Below, piece by piece: positions 11,154 to 22,500 of a stretch of 64,000 bases of DNA. Below the pieces are notes generated by a model. That model worked only from the letters and a program-made list of their open reading frames with translations. It made no database searches and was not told where the DNA came from. This DNA is from Oreocharis arfaki (taxonomy: Eukaryota; Chordata; Aves; Passeriformes; Paramythiidae), in the NCBI GenBank assembly GCA_013398015.1, contig VZRR01027747.1:648638-712637 (forward strand), written 5' to 3'. The translations under genes were made by a program, and so were the position numbers. Within the stretch, counting starts at the first letter, position 1, and each line of letters starts with the position of its first letter.

Positions 11154-14100
11154 TTGCCTACATTACCTGGCCTTTGGCAGGGAGGGGAAGGGAGGGAGGG
11201 GCACGGCACAAAATGCTGCCATACAGTTGAATGAAGAAATAATGAGTAAATATGCATTAATTTTTAAAAGTAGTAATAATATTAAAACCCTAAAACGAGT
11301 TTTTGAAGCAACCAGACCTATGTTTGATGCTGGCAGGCCATAAAAGCCTTTCACCTTAAGAATGCCCTAGAACATTTACAAGAAAGTTGTCTTTGCACAA
11401 TAAGACAAGCAGATAACGTGATACTATCATGTACTTGGAATGTTTATTAAACAATGCTTTGTTCTTCTGCTACAGAAATAAACAAGATAGAACTAGTTCA
11501 AGCTGCAGGACCATGGATTTCACTTGCTGCTGACATAGCAAACAACCCTGAAATTAGGGAGCGAAAGATGTTCCAGGCCTGTGAAAATAAATGTGACTTC
11601 GCATTGCAGAAGTGGGTTTTCACAAAAAAATTTCTTTCAATCCAATATTAGCTCTTACTCCTAAATTAGTATTTCTTTGAAGAAGAATAACAGATATTTT
11701 GACTATAATAGTGCTTTAAAAGCATGGGGTTTTAAAAGAAAATAGTATGGACAATTATATGAACTATTCTGATTTCTTTCTGACATGAAAGCCTGATACA
11801 CACAACTCATAATTCGAGACTGGGACAGGGAAATTACTCTCAACAGAAGGAAGGCAAATGATCAGGGGTCTCGACCTCTTACACAGCACAGCTCCTCTAA
11901 CACAATTATTTCCCTTACACTCAACCTTCTTGACATATTTCTTCTGTGTACTGACATATAAAGGTTTTGCTGTAGTTTCTGCTACAGCTACGTAAGGACC
12001 GACACATTACCTTGGACAACTCGTACAAACTTTATTCAACCTACGTCTCTGACATGAAGGGCACAGGTACACCTAACATTAATTTGCAGCTATTAACCAT
12101 GGCTAAATGCAGCAGAACATGTGCACATACATACATATTTATAAAGATTTTACGTATATATATATATAGGAACACATGCAAGCACATATGGGATGAACAT
12201 ACACTCGAAAGATAATGCAGAACTCAGTAAAAGTCAAGATAAAAACTGAAGACAAATCCATGAAGCAGATCATACTGCAATAATTGCTACATTTTTCTGC
12301 CCTGTGCACAGAATGGCCAAAATCAAAAGAGTCACCATGAGCCACACGGTATCTTGCTGAATTATTTTATTTCTATTTTAGTATGGTCTCTCTCCATCCA
12401 CACTCTTGCATCGGAACTTACACTAGTCTAAGTATTCCACTTAAATATCTTATTTAAAATAACTAAATTCTTCTATTAGGATGCTAACTTTAATTTTAAG
12501 AAATAATCTTTCAGCATGTTTGGAAAAAAAACCCAAACTTTCTAATTTATCAAAAGTACTTGAACTATTATACTACAACTGTATTATAGAATAAAAAAGT
12601 TCCAAATTGATTGGCCATGCACTTAGAATCATATTTCACTGAAACTGCACTTTGCATTGATATGTAAAGAAATGTTATCTTTTTTTTAAGATTAGTTCAG
12701 TTAAGAAACAATCAATTTCTTAAGTCCAGAATAGCTTAAGCGAAATATTATTTAAAAAAAAAAAAAAAAAGGGAGGAAGTCTTAAAAAGGGTCCCTCACT
12801 AAATCCCAACCAAGAACCAGATGAGGGTGTAAACAGTGTAATTTCTTGACTGACTCTTATGATCACTCAGCTTATTTTCTGGACTACAGAAAATACCCAG
12901 AGAGTTCTAAGAACAAATATTAAGTATTTTCTAGACAGGTAAGTAACAATATCATTGAGTCACAGAAATTACTTTTATTTACCAAAAAACTTGGCAGAAC
13001 AGGAAGCCTTTTTCTGTTATAACCCAGTATCTTTAGAAAACTCAGCATGGTCTTGACCAAGCTATCAAACCCCACTCCAGCCCCAATTTTCCAAGTGCCT
13101 TTTAACCTCAGATTTTAAGTTCCCCATTCTATTAATTATACAAAGCAAGTCTCAAGTCCAGAATTAGTTTAATCACACACAGAGAGGAAATCTGTCATGG
13201 AAATATTTTGGTTCCTTTGAAATAATCCATGTAATTAATCCTTCTTTCACATATTTTTGCCCGTACAAACAATGGCTCTTTTGTGACTTTCACTATCAGA
13301 ATGGAGACTTGCACTTGTAAAGTTGTTATTGCTCACTGACATCCACCCCACCCCCGCTTCTGCTTCCGCCCCCATTGCATCCCCTGCTTTCTGGGGGGAA
13401 GCAATAAAAAACTTTACCACATCAGAACTGAATAAGCAAAAAAATGGCATCAGTGCTGGTTACCCACTTAATAATTTAAACACAACTTCAGTAATAACTA
13501 GTTCAGAGGAATCCTATGTGATAAACTCCATGAGCTTTTTAAACTTGTACACAGATATTTCAGATCTGAAATGAACAAAAGAAAGCAAAGGATGTCTTCC
13601 ACTGTGGGCAAGTACATGGAAAATAAAACAATTCAGGATCAGGAGAAGGACATAAAGAATATGCAAATTCTGACATCTGAGGGCCAGGTTCTCATTCATT
13701 TAGTGTGCCATCCGCCACTACCACCTGCCCTCAGCAGAGAAATGACAGGCATGCTTCTTACAGTATCTTGATGCTTATGAGCCTTTTTATACATATATAA
13801 AAAAGCACTTGATCAGTGCTCTCTCCAAGGAAGTTCATGCTCCACTTTACACTTCACATCCTAAAACAAACAAAGTCAGAACAACAAACCTGCCCCCCAG
13901 GAGAACAAACATCTGAAATACCTCTTTAAAACATAACTGCACATATTCAAAAAGGTGTATACAATTTGATGGATACAAGCAGCTTCAAACTAATTTTGCT
14001 TCGAATTTTTCAGAGTTTAAGAGAAGAATCTTGATATCTTTAGCTCAAAACTGTAATATTTTAAAACACTTTAAATATTCAGTGGTGCCTATCAGAAAAT

Positions 14101-15718
14101 ATCCTGAAGCATACCATATCTAAAATGAAAAAAAAAATATTACAGACCAAGTTCTCCTGGTGGACAAACACAACTTGCCCCCCTGTACAGTCCATAACCC
14201 TGAAATATCAACTCCTATGAGTTCTCAGCCAGAAAAGCTGAAGCTTAGAAGTTTGACATCTTTGGGGTTTCTTCCCACTTCTAAAATACAATTCAATATT
14301 ATTAATGCTTATATCACAATTTCAGACAGGGAAAAACTATGGTCAATATTTTTTTTCTTGGATTTTCTAAAGGTTAAGTCCATCATTGCTTTCCAAAAAA
14401 GCAGAAATTAGCTTCAGTACCTTTCACTTCCTTATCCTTCTGAACAATCTCGTTAACTTAACACAGCCTTACAGAATCAGTAACAACAACAAAAACAGCC
14501 CTGAAGCAGTAAAGGATATTCCTGTAAGCCATTTCAAATCTGAGGAAAAGAGATCCACTAATAACCTTCAAGGGAAATGGATAATGAAAGGAAGATAAAT
14601 GCAACTATATGAAATATTGTTATTACATACATGTCAAGGAAACATTGTTACACTATACTTATATGAAAATAGCTCCTCCAAAAGAGAGACCACAGTACTG
14701 AATATCCAAAACTACACTTCCCGATCATTCCTTTCTCCTCAAGAAGAGATTCCTACTCTTCTTATCCACTACGACCTCCAAAACTCTACATAAGTTCAGC
14801 TGTAACAGGCAGAAAATGATTCTAGTGACATGAATGACTCGAAATATTTCCCTCAAAAAAGAATATCAACAAAATTACAAACTTACGAGAACATATTTTG
14901 AAAACTTACTAGCATTTCCCCGTAAAGCAAACCTCCTGGTCTCTTACCAAACAGCTTCCCACTACAGGTGGGTCTTTGACATTTCCAGATATATAACATT
15001 AGCGAGTTGGGCACAATTTGGCATCTGAAGTCTCAATTGCTGTAGTTTAAGAAATCTCTCAACATGAACTTACTTATAGGAAGCAAGGACGTCGCCGGAC
15101 AACGCTGCAGACAGACTCCTCAGAGCCAGCCTAACCCTGGGGAAGCAGCTCTTCGCTCCACTGCCCCAGAGCGAAGCTACAAGTAGCCAGAGGAACTGCG
15201 TACACCAGATGGGACTGCAAACAACAAGCCTTCATTCCTGCATTTCCATCCACCATTCCCCTATCAAACTGGGAAGCACACCATGCTGAAGCTGGGAGCA
15301 GCCATAAAAGGTAAGGTTAAAAATACCCCAGCGTGGTGCCCTGAGAAACTTTGCTACGTCTCATTTCATTCCTCTTCAGCCCCACGCGGAGGGAGGGTGG
15401 GACGAAGAGCACAACAGAAGTCTGTTTACAAAACAAAAGCAAAAGGAAAGAAAACGCACGCTAATAAAGACTTTGGCCTTTAGAACGTTGTCAAGTGTAT
15501 TCTCTCCACGCTAAGAACAAACATCGACAGGGAGCTCAAACACGCTTTGAAAACCTCAACAACACTGGGTATTCCTCAACTGGGCTGGGTATTCCAAGGT
15601 CTTCCTCAGCTATGCCCAGGAGGAGATTTCAGCCACCTTCCTGACTGCAGGGCAGCGCTGAAACTCCCTTCCCGAGCGAGCCGCACGTCCCGGTGCCGTT
15701 TATGTAACCTTTCATCAC

Positions 15719-15904
15719 CGNNNNNNNNNNNNNNNNNNNNNNNNNNNNNNNNNNNNNNNNNNNNNNNNNNNNNNNNNNNNNNNNNNNNNNNNNNNNNNNN
15801 NNNNNNNNNNNNNNNNNNNNNNNNNNNNNNNNNNNNNNNNNNNNNNNNNNNNNNNNNNNNNNNNNNNNNNNNNNNNNNNNNNNNNNNNNNNNNNNNNNNN
15901 NNNN
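15719..15904 (-). other. DMXL1: Assembly gap probably holding DMXL1 exon 1
   Basis: Bases 15721-15904 are 184 N. The first DMXL1 coding exon, 29 codons with the start Met in vertebrates, is not visible anywhere else upstream of exon 2, and the gap sits in the CpG island where a first exon is expected. The last two known bases before the gap, read on the minus strand, are CG followed by GTGATG (15713-15718). In human the exon ends at a Thr codon that could be ACG, so this may be the exon 1 donor with only two exonic bases left. This is inference: the gap contents are unseen, and GTGATG is a modest donor. Confidence 0.5.
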
Positions 15905-16560
15905 AGGGCGCGGCCGCTCGGCCACCGCCGCTCGTCCCCCCGCGCCCGGCGGCGGCGGAGGCGGTGCTTCCCGGGGGCGGGGCGGGAGCCGCGCATGCCC
16001 GGCCCGGCTGCCGGCCCCGGGGCTGGCTGAGGGGTCCGTCTGCGTTGTGGGGGACTCGACTTTCCTGTTAAAATAACCTGACTTTCCTGTCAAAACAGCC
16101 CTGGAAAACGCTGTCACCGCGCCGGAGCCAGGCGGTGGTGACGGAGCGGACTCGAAACCTGCCAAGCCGCTGCGCCTCCTGCTTGCCGGGGCCGACAGCG
16201 GTGACCCCAAGCGCATCCCCTCCCAGGCTTTCACAGGGGCAGGGGCTCAGCCGCAGCCCCCCCATCGGGCAATGACACGAGGAAGCCCGTGGTAAAGGAA
16301 GGCGTGGGTCCTCGAGGCTTGGGAAACAAAACGTTTTTGCTTGGACATCAGATTGCCTGTAGGCAACAGGGCTTTCCACTGTCCTCATAAAATGAGGGGA
16401 AATGGGAGCGGTGTGGGATAGGCACTGCAGCTTATGAGCGGGGTTAGGGCGGGCCGGTATGGCCCGACGGGACCGGGCAAGGTCAAGCCAGGCCCAAGCT
16501 CAGCAGGCAGTGTGCGCTCCGGACTGCGGACCCGCCCAACCGGGGCACCTCACCTTTTCA
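15905..16560 (-). promoter_or_regulatory. CpG-island promoter region of DMXL1
   Basis: GC content and CpG density jump sharply here compared with the AT-rich flanks. The strongest part is 15905-16060, next to the gap. It holds a double GC box (GGGGGCGGGGCGGG, near 15973-15986, an SP1/KLF-type site) and an NRF1-like sequence (CGCGCATGCCC, near 15990-16000). There is no obvious TATA box, as usual for a housekeeping promoter. An upstream ATG on the minus strand at 15994-15996 opens a frame into the gap and could be a uORF if transcription starts to its right. The island fades gradually toward 16560, which is still GC-rich. Direction is inferred from the DMXL1 exons on the left. The start site itself cannot be placed. 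Confidence 0.75.
16058..16095. repeat. 22-bp tandem duplication in the DMXL1 island
   Basis: Two copies of GACTTTCCTGTYAAAA lie 22 bases apart (16058-16073 and 16080-16095), differing only at one T/C position. On the minus strand each contains ACAGGAAAGTC, which carries a GGAA core as in ETS-family sites. A short local duplication within a promoter is a plausible regulatory element, but function is inference. Confidence 0.7.
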
Positions 16561-19500
16561 GTAGCGCTTCACCACCAAATGTGCGAAAAGTTGAGGTGTC
16601 TCCCAATTGTGAGGCAGAGTGGCCATTCTCTCTGCTGAAAGCACTTTATAATATTTCTTTCCATTGTAACTAGTTTTTTGTCCTCCATCAATTTCTTGTA
16701 GGAACTTTAGCGCTACTAATACTTTCTCTTAAAATTACTGGTTCCATATCAATTTTCATTCTTACATTACCCCTGTATCAAATATTAAAGCCCCTTTCTG
16801 CCCACCAGCTCTTCCAAGAAATAATGCAGAATCAAAATAATTTGACGCCGTTAGGTGTAACTTTGTGTACCACATACCAGGATACTTTTAAAGTGATACT
16901 ATGTATCTGTAGATGACAATCTGTACGTTTCCAGTCTTTGCATAAACCAGGTCAATCTCATACACTTTGGGCATGGTGTTTTACACATCATTATAGTAAA
17001 TATAAGCCTTGCATCCTTTGAAAAGCAGATTGACAAGCATGTCACCATAACACAGTTTGCTGCTGATAATTCGTGCATAATAAAGAAAGATTTCTCTTAT
17101 TTTTAGAGTCTCCTGATATGAGAAAAAAATCCATCAGGTTTGGCACTCTGTGTATATAGATGTTCCTCTATAGAAAGTTATAAACTCCTATGACCCAAAT
17201 CACTTTTGTTTGGTGAAAGATCAAAAAACTTATCAAATTATCCTATCAATGAATAGTGATCTTACTCTTGCTAGGATTGCTGATCACTGATAAATGATCT
17301 TAATTCTTCTGCCAGCTGCAGAGTCTCAAAAATCAATCTTAGTGAATTTTTAAGGTAACAAAAATTCTGTTCATTGGTTTCTGGGTAAGAAAGTGCATTA
17401 TGACTGAAAACAGTAAAAGGCCCTCATTTGCAATTTTCAGCACAACCAGCTACTTCTGGGCTCACACTGTGAGCTGCTCTGACTTTGCTTGCAGCCAGCT
17501 GGGACTTCTTCCCACAAGGGCTGATCTGGAATAGACTGGACAGAAGAGGTCAGAGGTGCTACAGATCTATATTGGTTCTTCAAGCCTTATTCAATCTACA
17601 GGTGTAAAGCTCATAGGATTTGCAGTACAACAAAAGAAAGAGCAAGCTAACAGCAGACAGCAATCCCAGACCCCTGTCTGAGAAAGGTGAAGAATTCAGG
17701 AGGGAGGGGAAACTCAGGACACCAACAAAAATAATGAAAGGAAAAGTTTTACTTTGCAGTTGATAGCTGCTTTTTAATCTATATCTATTTACAACACAGT
17801 ATGACATTTATAACTAGAATACTCTAACCTGCTGATATGCTAGGAAAATACAGAACTTCTCATTTCCTTTCTAAGCGGATTCGACCTTTGTCACTACTCA
17901 GATTAGTATGTTTGGCTTACTTTATCAGAGAAAGGACATTAACTTGTATTCTCTCCTCTGTGGATAGAGTGAGAGCCTATGTAATGAGCTGTCAGGTATA
18001 TAAATCCATATCAAGGCTCCCATCCCCCCAGGAATGAGACACTGCCTGCTCCCTCCCATATTTGCTGTCAGCAGTGCACAGCAGTGCAGGAGCTTTCACA
18101 CCTCACCTCACTGCTGATCCCTGACACTGCTGCTGTGCTTCTTCCACTTCTCAGCCCAGAGAATGGCAAGGACAGCCACTAGCATGTGTCCTGCACTTTG
18201 ATTGATGCCCCTTCTCACTTCTGCAACATCTGTGAATTCAGCTGCAGACAAATTATGTACTGTATATTTTATTAAAATGTCGAAGTGAATGCTCTACTGT
18301 AAGACACTGGCATTTAAAAAGAAAAACTTTACGTTATTCAATACAATTAAAAGTGTGTTTATACACTGTTTTGTTGACAAAAACACAGAAGTTGGTTTAG
18401 CTCAGAATTCTGAAACTCGACAGTTTCTCGAGGTAAAAAAAAGGTTCTGAAAACTGACAGCCACTACAACAGTTTTTTGTGTGTTTTTTGTTCGTTTTGC
18501 ATATTTCCTCACCTTCTCAATAAACACTTTTTACCTTTTAAGAAGACCTTTGGTTTGCCTTTCACTTAGAAGAATTAAAAAACCAGAATAGGCATAAAGT
18601 TTAAGCTACAGTATTATAAAGCACCATCCTAAACTCCTTTTCATTGTTTTTCCCCCTAACCTCAGTAAATGTTCTTTATTTGAGTATTTCAGGAGCTGCA
18701 GATCTTCTTGTAAGCTGATGACTCCTGTCATTCACAACTGCTAATGAGTATGCTCACTCAGGCCTTGACCTCGTTTTTTCAGAGGGATGCTATACAAAAT
18801 AGTGTCAGTGTCAGAGGACCAGGAAGGTCAGAAAGGAAAAACTCGGATTTCCCCATATTTTAACATACAGTGGCTGTGGCTGTTCTGAAAGCCTGACAGA
18901 ATTGCAGCATTTGTGCATGTACAAAAGGGTTTGGAAGTGAACAATTTACTGCTTTTTGATTACTGAGAAGAGTATTATTTCTTCAATAACAATGAGGCCC
19001 TTAAATGCTCCATAAAGTAATACCAAGTATATGCATACACACATTTCATTAGCAGATCCTGCATATATTTTCCTGACAGTATCCAAGGAAAGTCCAAATG
19101 AGAATTTTAAATCATACTCCCACGAGTCTCTTCTAAATTCAAAATTGTACATCTGCACAAGCAAATCCATATTAACAATATTATTCAGTGTAATGCAGTA
19201 CAAAATTGATATATATATATGTAAATTATTTCACTTGCAGAACTACAATGACATCTTTTGTGTTCTTTCTGTACAAGAAACATCTGTGAGTCACTCATTA
19301 ACAGCTGTGAGGCCGCTTATGTCAATGATATACAGGCAGCTTTGAAAGAAGCTAGCATTTTAAGTGGCATGTTTAGAGTTTGCCTCTGGTACTAGAAAAT
19401 TTTGTATTCTTCCTGTATTTCTTAATAATTAGTTACAGGAAGGTAAGATGTTTTTTATATCTATATTTTACTTTTCATGTTAAAAAAAACAATGCACTGC

Positions 19501-22500
19501 AGCTGAGAGTAATTGTCCTGCCTCATACCATGTTTGACCTTGTCTTTGTTGCCCTTGATCTTTCTGCAGGGTTTCTCTAGTTTGTGAATACACAAAGCAA
19601 AAGTTGGATCTTAGTGAGGTTGAGACTGGAAAACCCTTACTGATCTCCTCAAGATCTGGTGTTGTCCCTTTGTGATCACACTGGGAATCACTTGAAGAAT
19701 TACTTGATTCTCCTCTTGAGCTTTTGTGACTTTTAACAGTGTAAAGAGTCAAAACACACCATAGAATCTTGGGAAAATGTGAAATGCATAAATACATAAA
19801 TATTGGCACTTAGTAGTGAGGTTATAAACAGGTGACCACTTTGTGAAACCTTTCTTCCCAAAAAGCTTGCTTTATTCATGTCTTCAGTACCCTGAGTTTC
19901 ATATGTGTACCCTGAAGGTTAGAGTGACATTTGTATTTATTTTTTTTTTTTTTTGGTACTGTTTTCATTTGGTGAAAGACATTTTGTAACAGCTAATGTT
20001 GCTGTCACATCTCCTGTACAGTGCAGTACATTGCCTTTCACTTCAGTGATCTGATATAACCTTTTACTTCATGAGGGAGATATATACTGACTGGTATTCT
20101 TTGTTACAAGGCATTGGTAGAGATATTTTCATTTATTAAATTCAGGTTTTATTTGGCTTGTGGTGATACTTTGGTTCCAGCTGAGAATATCATAAGTAGT
20201 TGATTCTAAGGTGTAAGTCAACCATTATTAGATCCTTCAGGCTTGCAAACTAGCAGTTAACAATTAACAGGCTTTTAAAATTTCCATTCATATTCAGAGT
20301 TTTACATTCATTTCACATAACTGAGATTAAAGCTACTTTTGAAGAAAATCATGAAAGGACTGCTGGATAATACATTAACTGTCTACTCTTTCCCCATGTA
20401 TTTATAAAATATTCTGTGATCCCTGACAGCTGAGGATGCTGAGCTGGACTTTATCTCTCGAGTGAGAGTGGCGGGGCCCCTGGCGGGTCTGCCCATCACT
20501 TTCCAGCAGGCTGTTGCCAGGACATGGATTTGCACCACAGCAGAAATGGGAGATCCAGGAGGGTTGCTCTGGCATGGAGCTGCAGTGAAAAATATCCACT
20601 GGTGGATTCCACAGTGCATGGTTGAGAGTGATCTTGTTTGGCATATTGAAGTCCTGTTCTACTGCAAATGCTAAAGAGTGACAATTTCCAGATGCATCAG
20701 TCAGTTTTCACATCAGTTTTCACATCATGTCACCAGTCTCATTTGCACAGGGTACTTTTTGTGCCATGGTGCAATAGTCAGTATCCTGGAAATGACTGAG
20801 CCAGGTTTTCTCCACCCATACAAAGATGCCATTTAGTTGGTCAGTTCTTTGTGTAGACCTTGGAAGCTCCATCTGGCCTTGGAGAAGTTCTGCTGACAGC
20901 TCACCTGCTGGCACTGAACTCTGATAAGGCTGCTGATGTACAGTCTGTTACTTGAAATTCACATAAACAGCTGTTGAAATAGTCATTATGCAGTATTATC
21001 TATGAGAATGTATTTGTCCTTTTTATGTAAAGTCCGAAATATTCAGTAAGTCTATTTCTTTTTCATAAACTCTGAATTTCAGGTTGAGCATAATAACATA
21101 TACTAATTTTTTTTAGTTTACTGTGAAATATGAAGTGATATGTAAATAAATATGTAGACTCCATATTCACATAATCAATTGTCATACTGTCAGTCCATTC
21201 CAATAAAGAATATTATTTTATAAGTTTTGAACTCTCTGGGGTATTTCAGATGGCACATGGTTTCCATATCAAGCTTAAAAGGGTGACGCCCTTTGTGTGT
21301 GTCCCTAAGAAACTTACCTGAGATATAATGCAATCACTTTACTTTTCCTTTCGTGTTTATATCAAGAGCTTGGATATGTGTGTTTCCAAATTCAGTGTCA
21401 GCATATCTCCACAAATCTATCGCATACAGACATTTGTATTTAGCCTTTAAAAGGGTTTGAGGTGCTCAAGGACTAGCTTGGAAAAAAAATTCTAGAAAGT
21501 GTTTTTATGCTGTTATTTCAACCTGTTAAGGTTGAAATGGTTAGGTTGCTAATGGTTAGGTTTTAACCTCTTAGGAGGATGATTGAGCTTTTGACAGAAG
21601 ATTGATTATTCCTTATACCTTTACACAGATGGCCATTCAAGCATTGGAAAAGAAAAACACAAAGCACAAAAGCCCATTGTTCTTTCCAGTTGCAGTGGAA
21701 CTAACAATTTTATCCTCTAATGCATACACCCCTTATCTCACAGCCATTTTGTGAGGTAGCCCTGTATTTTGTTCTTTTGCCAGCAGTTTTCATGGTACGC
21801 AACTCACAAGTTGTTTCTTTTACTGATTGCTACATTTCATTAACATAGTTCACATTCATATGTACAAATACAGGGTGTCTGAACTATCAGGCATACTTGC
21901 ATTTGCAAGACTACCTTTTTTATATTGTTTGTATTCCACAAGTAGGGAAGAAAGGAAGAGCAACCAAATGAAGTATTGTTCATTTGTGTGTTAATGCACA
22001 TTCATTCCACCATTCAATGCCATATTCATAATGCTGCAGAAACATAAAATTTAACAAAGGTACCGAGACAAATGAAATGTTTCAGCCTGGTGGTAGATTC
22101 TCTGTTGACTGTTACATGCTGAGTAGAAAATGGCATTCCAGTTACTGGTTTTGAGTGGAATAAACCACACATTTAACAAGGCTTGAAAAAAGCTATTAAA
22201 ATTGCTGTCTTTCTCATCATTTGATCATGTATTTTTCGTTATAGGGTAATAAAGTGTTTGTGTTTTTATAGGAGAGAATGGTCTTGAAACATTTTCCATT
22301 TTATAAACAAAAAATTGTAAGATTTTTTAACATAGCTGTGGATAGCAAATAAAATTTAGACATGCATATTTTAAAATACATTAAAGGGTGGTGGTTGTTT
22401 GTTAGTACCAGCAAAACAGTATTTAATCTGTTTTGCAGCTAAAGAAAATAACTTTTTTACCAGATTAAGAAAAAAAAAAGCACATGCAATTTCCTTGTTT

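Larger units (their letters stand above)
6131..15718. other. DMXL1 intron 1
   Basis: About 9.6 kb of mostly AT-rich intron. It includes two antisense CR1 fragments (8.2-9.1 and 9.3-9.7 kb), an AT/CA microsatellite (11.07-11.15 kb), a GA-rich patch near 11172-11202 and an 18-A run near 12752-12769. GC content rises from about 15.05 kb toward the CpG island. No other exon is recognised. The left border is exact; the right border depends on exon 1 lying in the gap. Confidence 0.7.

Noticed and set aside
19480..19809. Minus-strand Ser-rich frame of 109 codons as an exon
   Set aside because: No convincing acceptor and donor pair and no recognised similarity.
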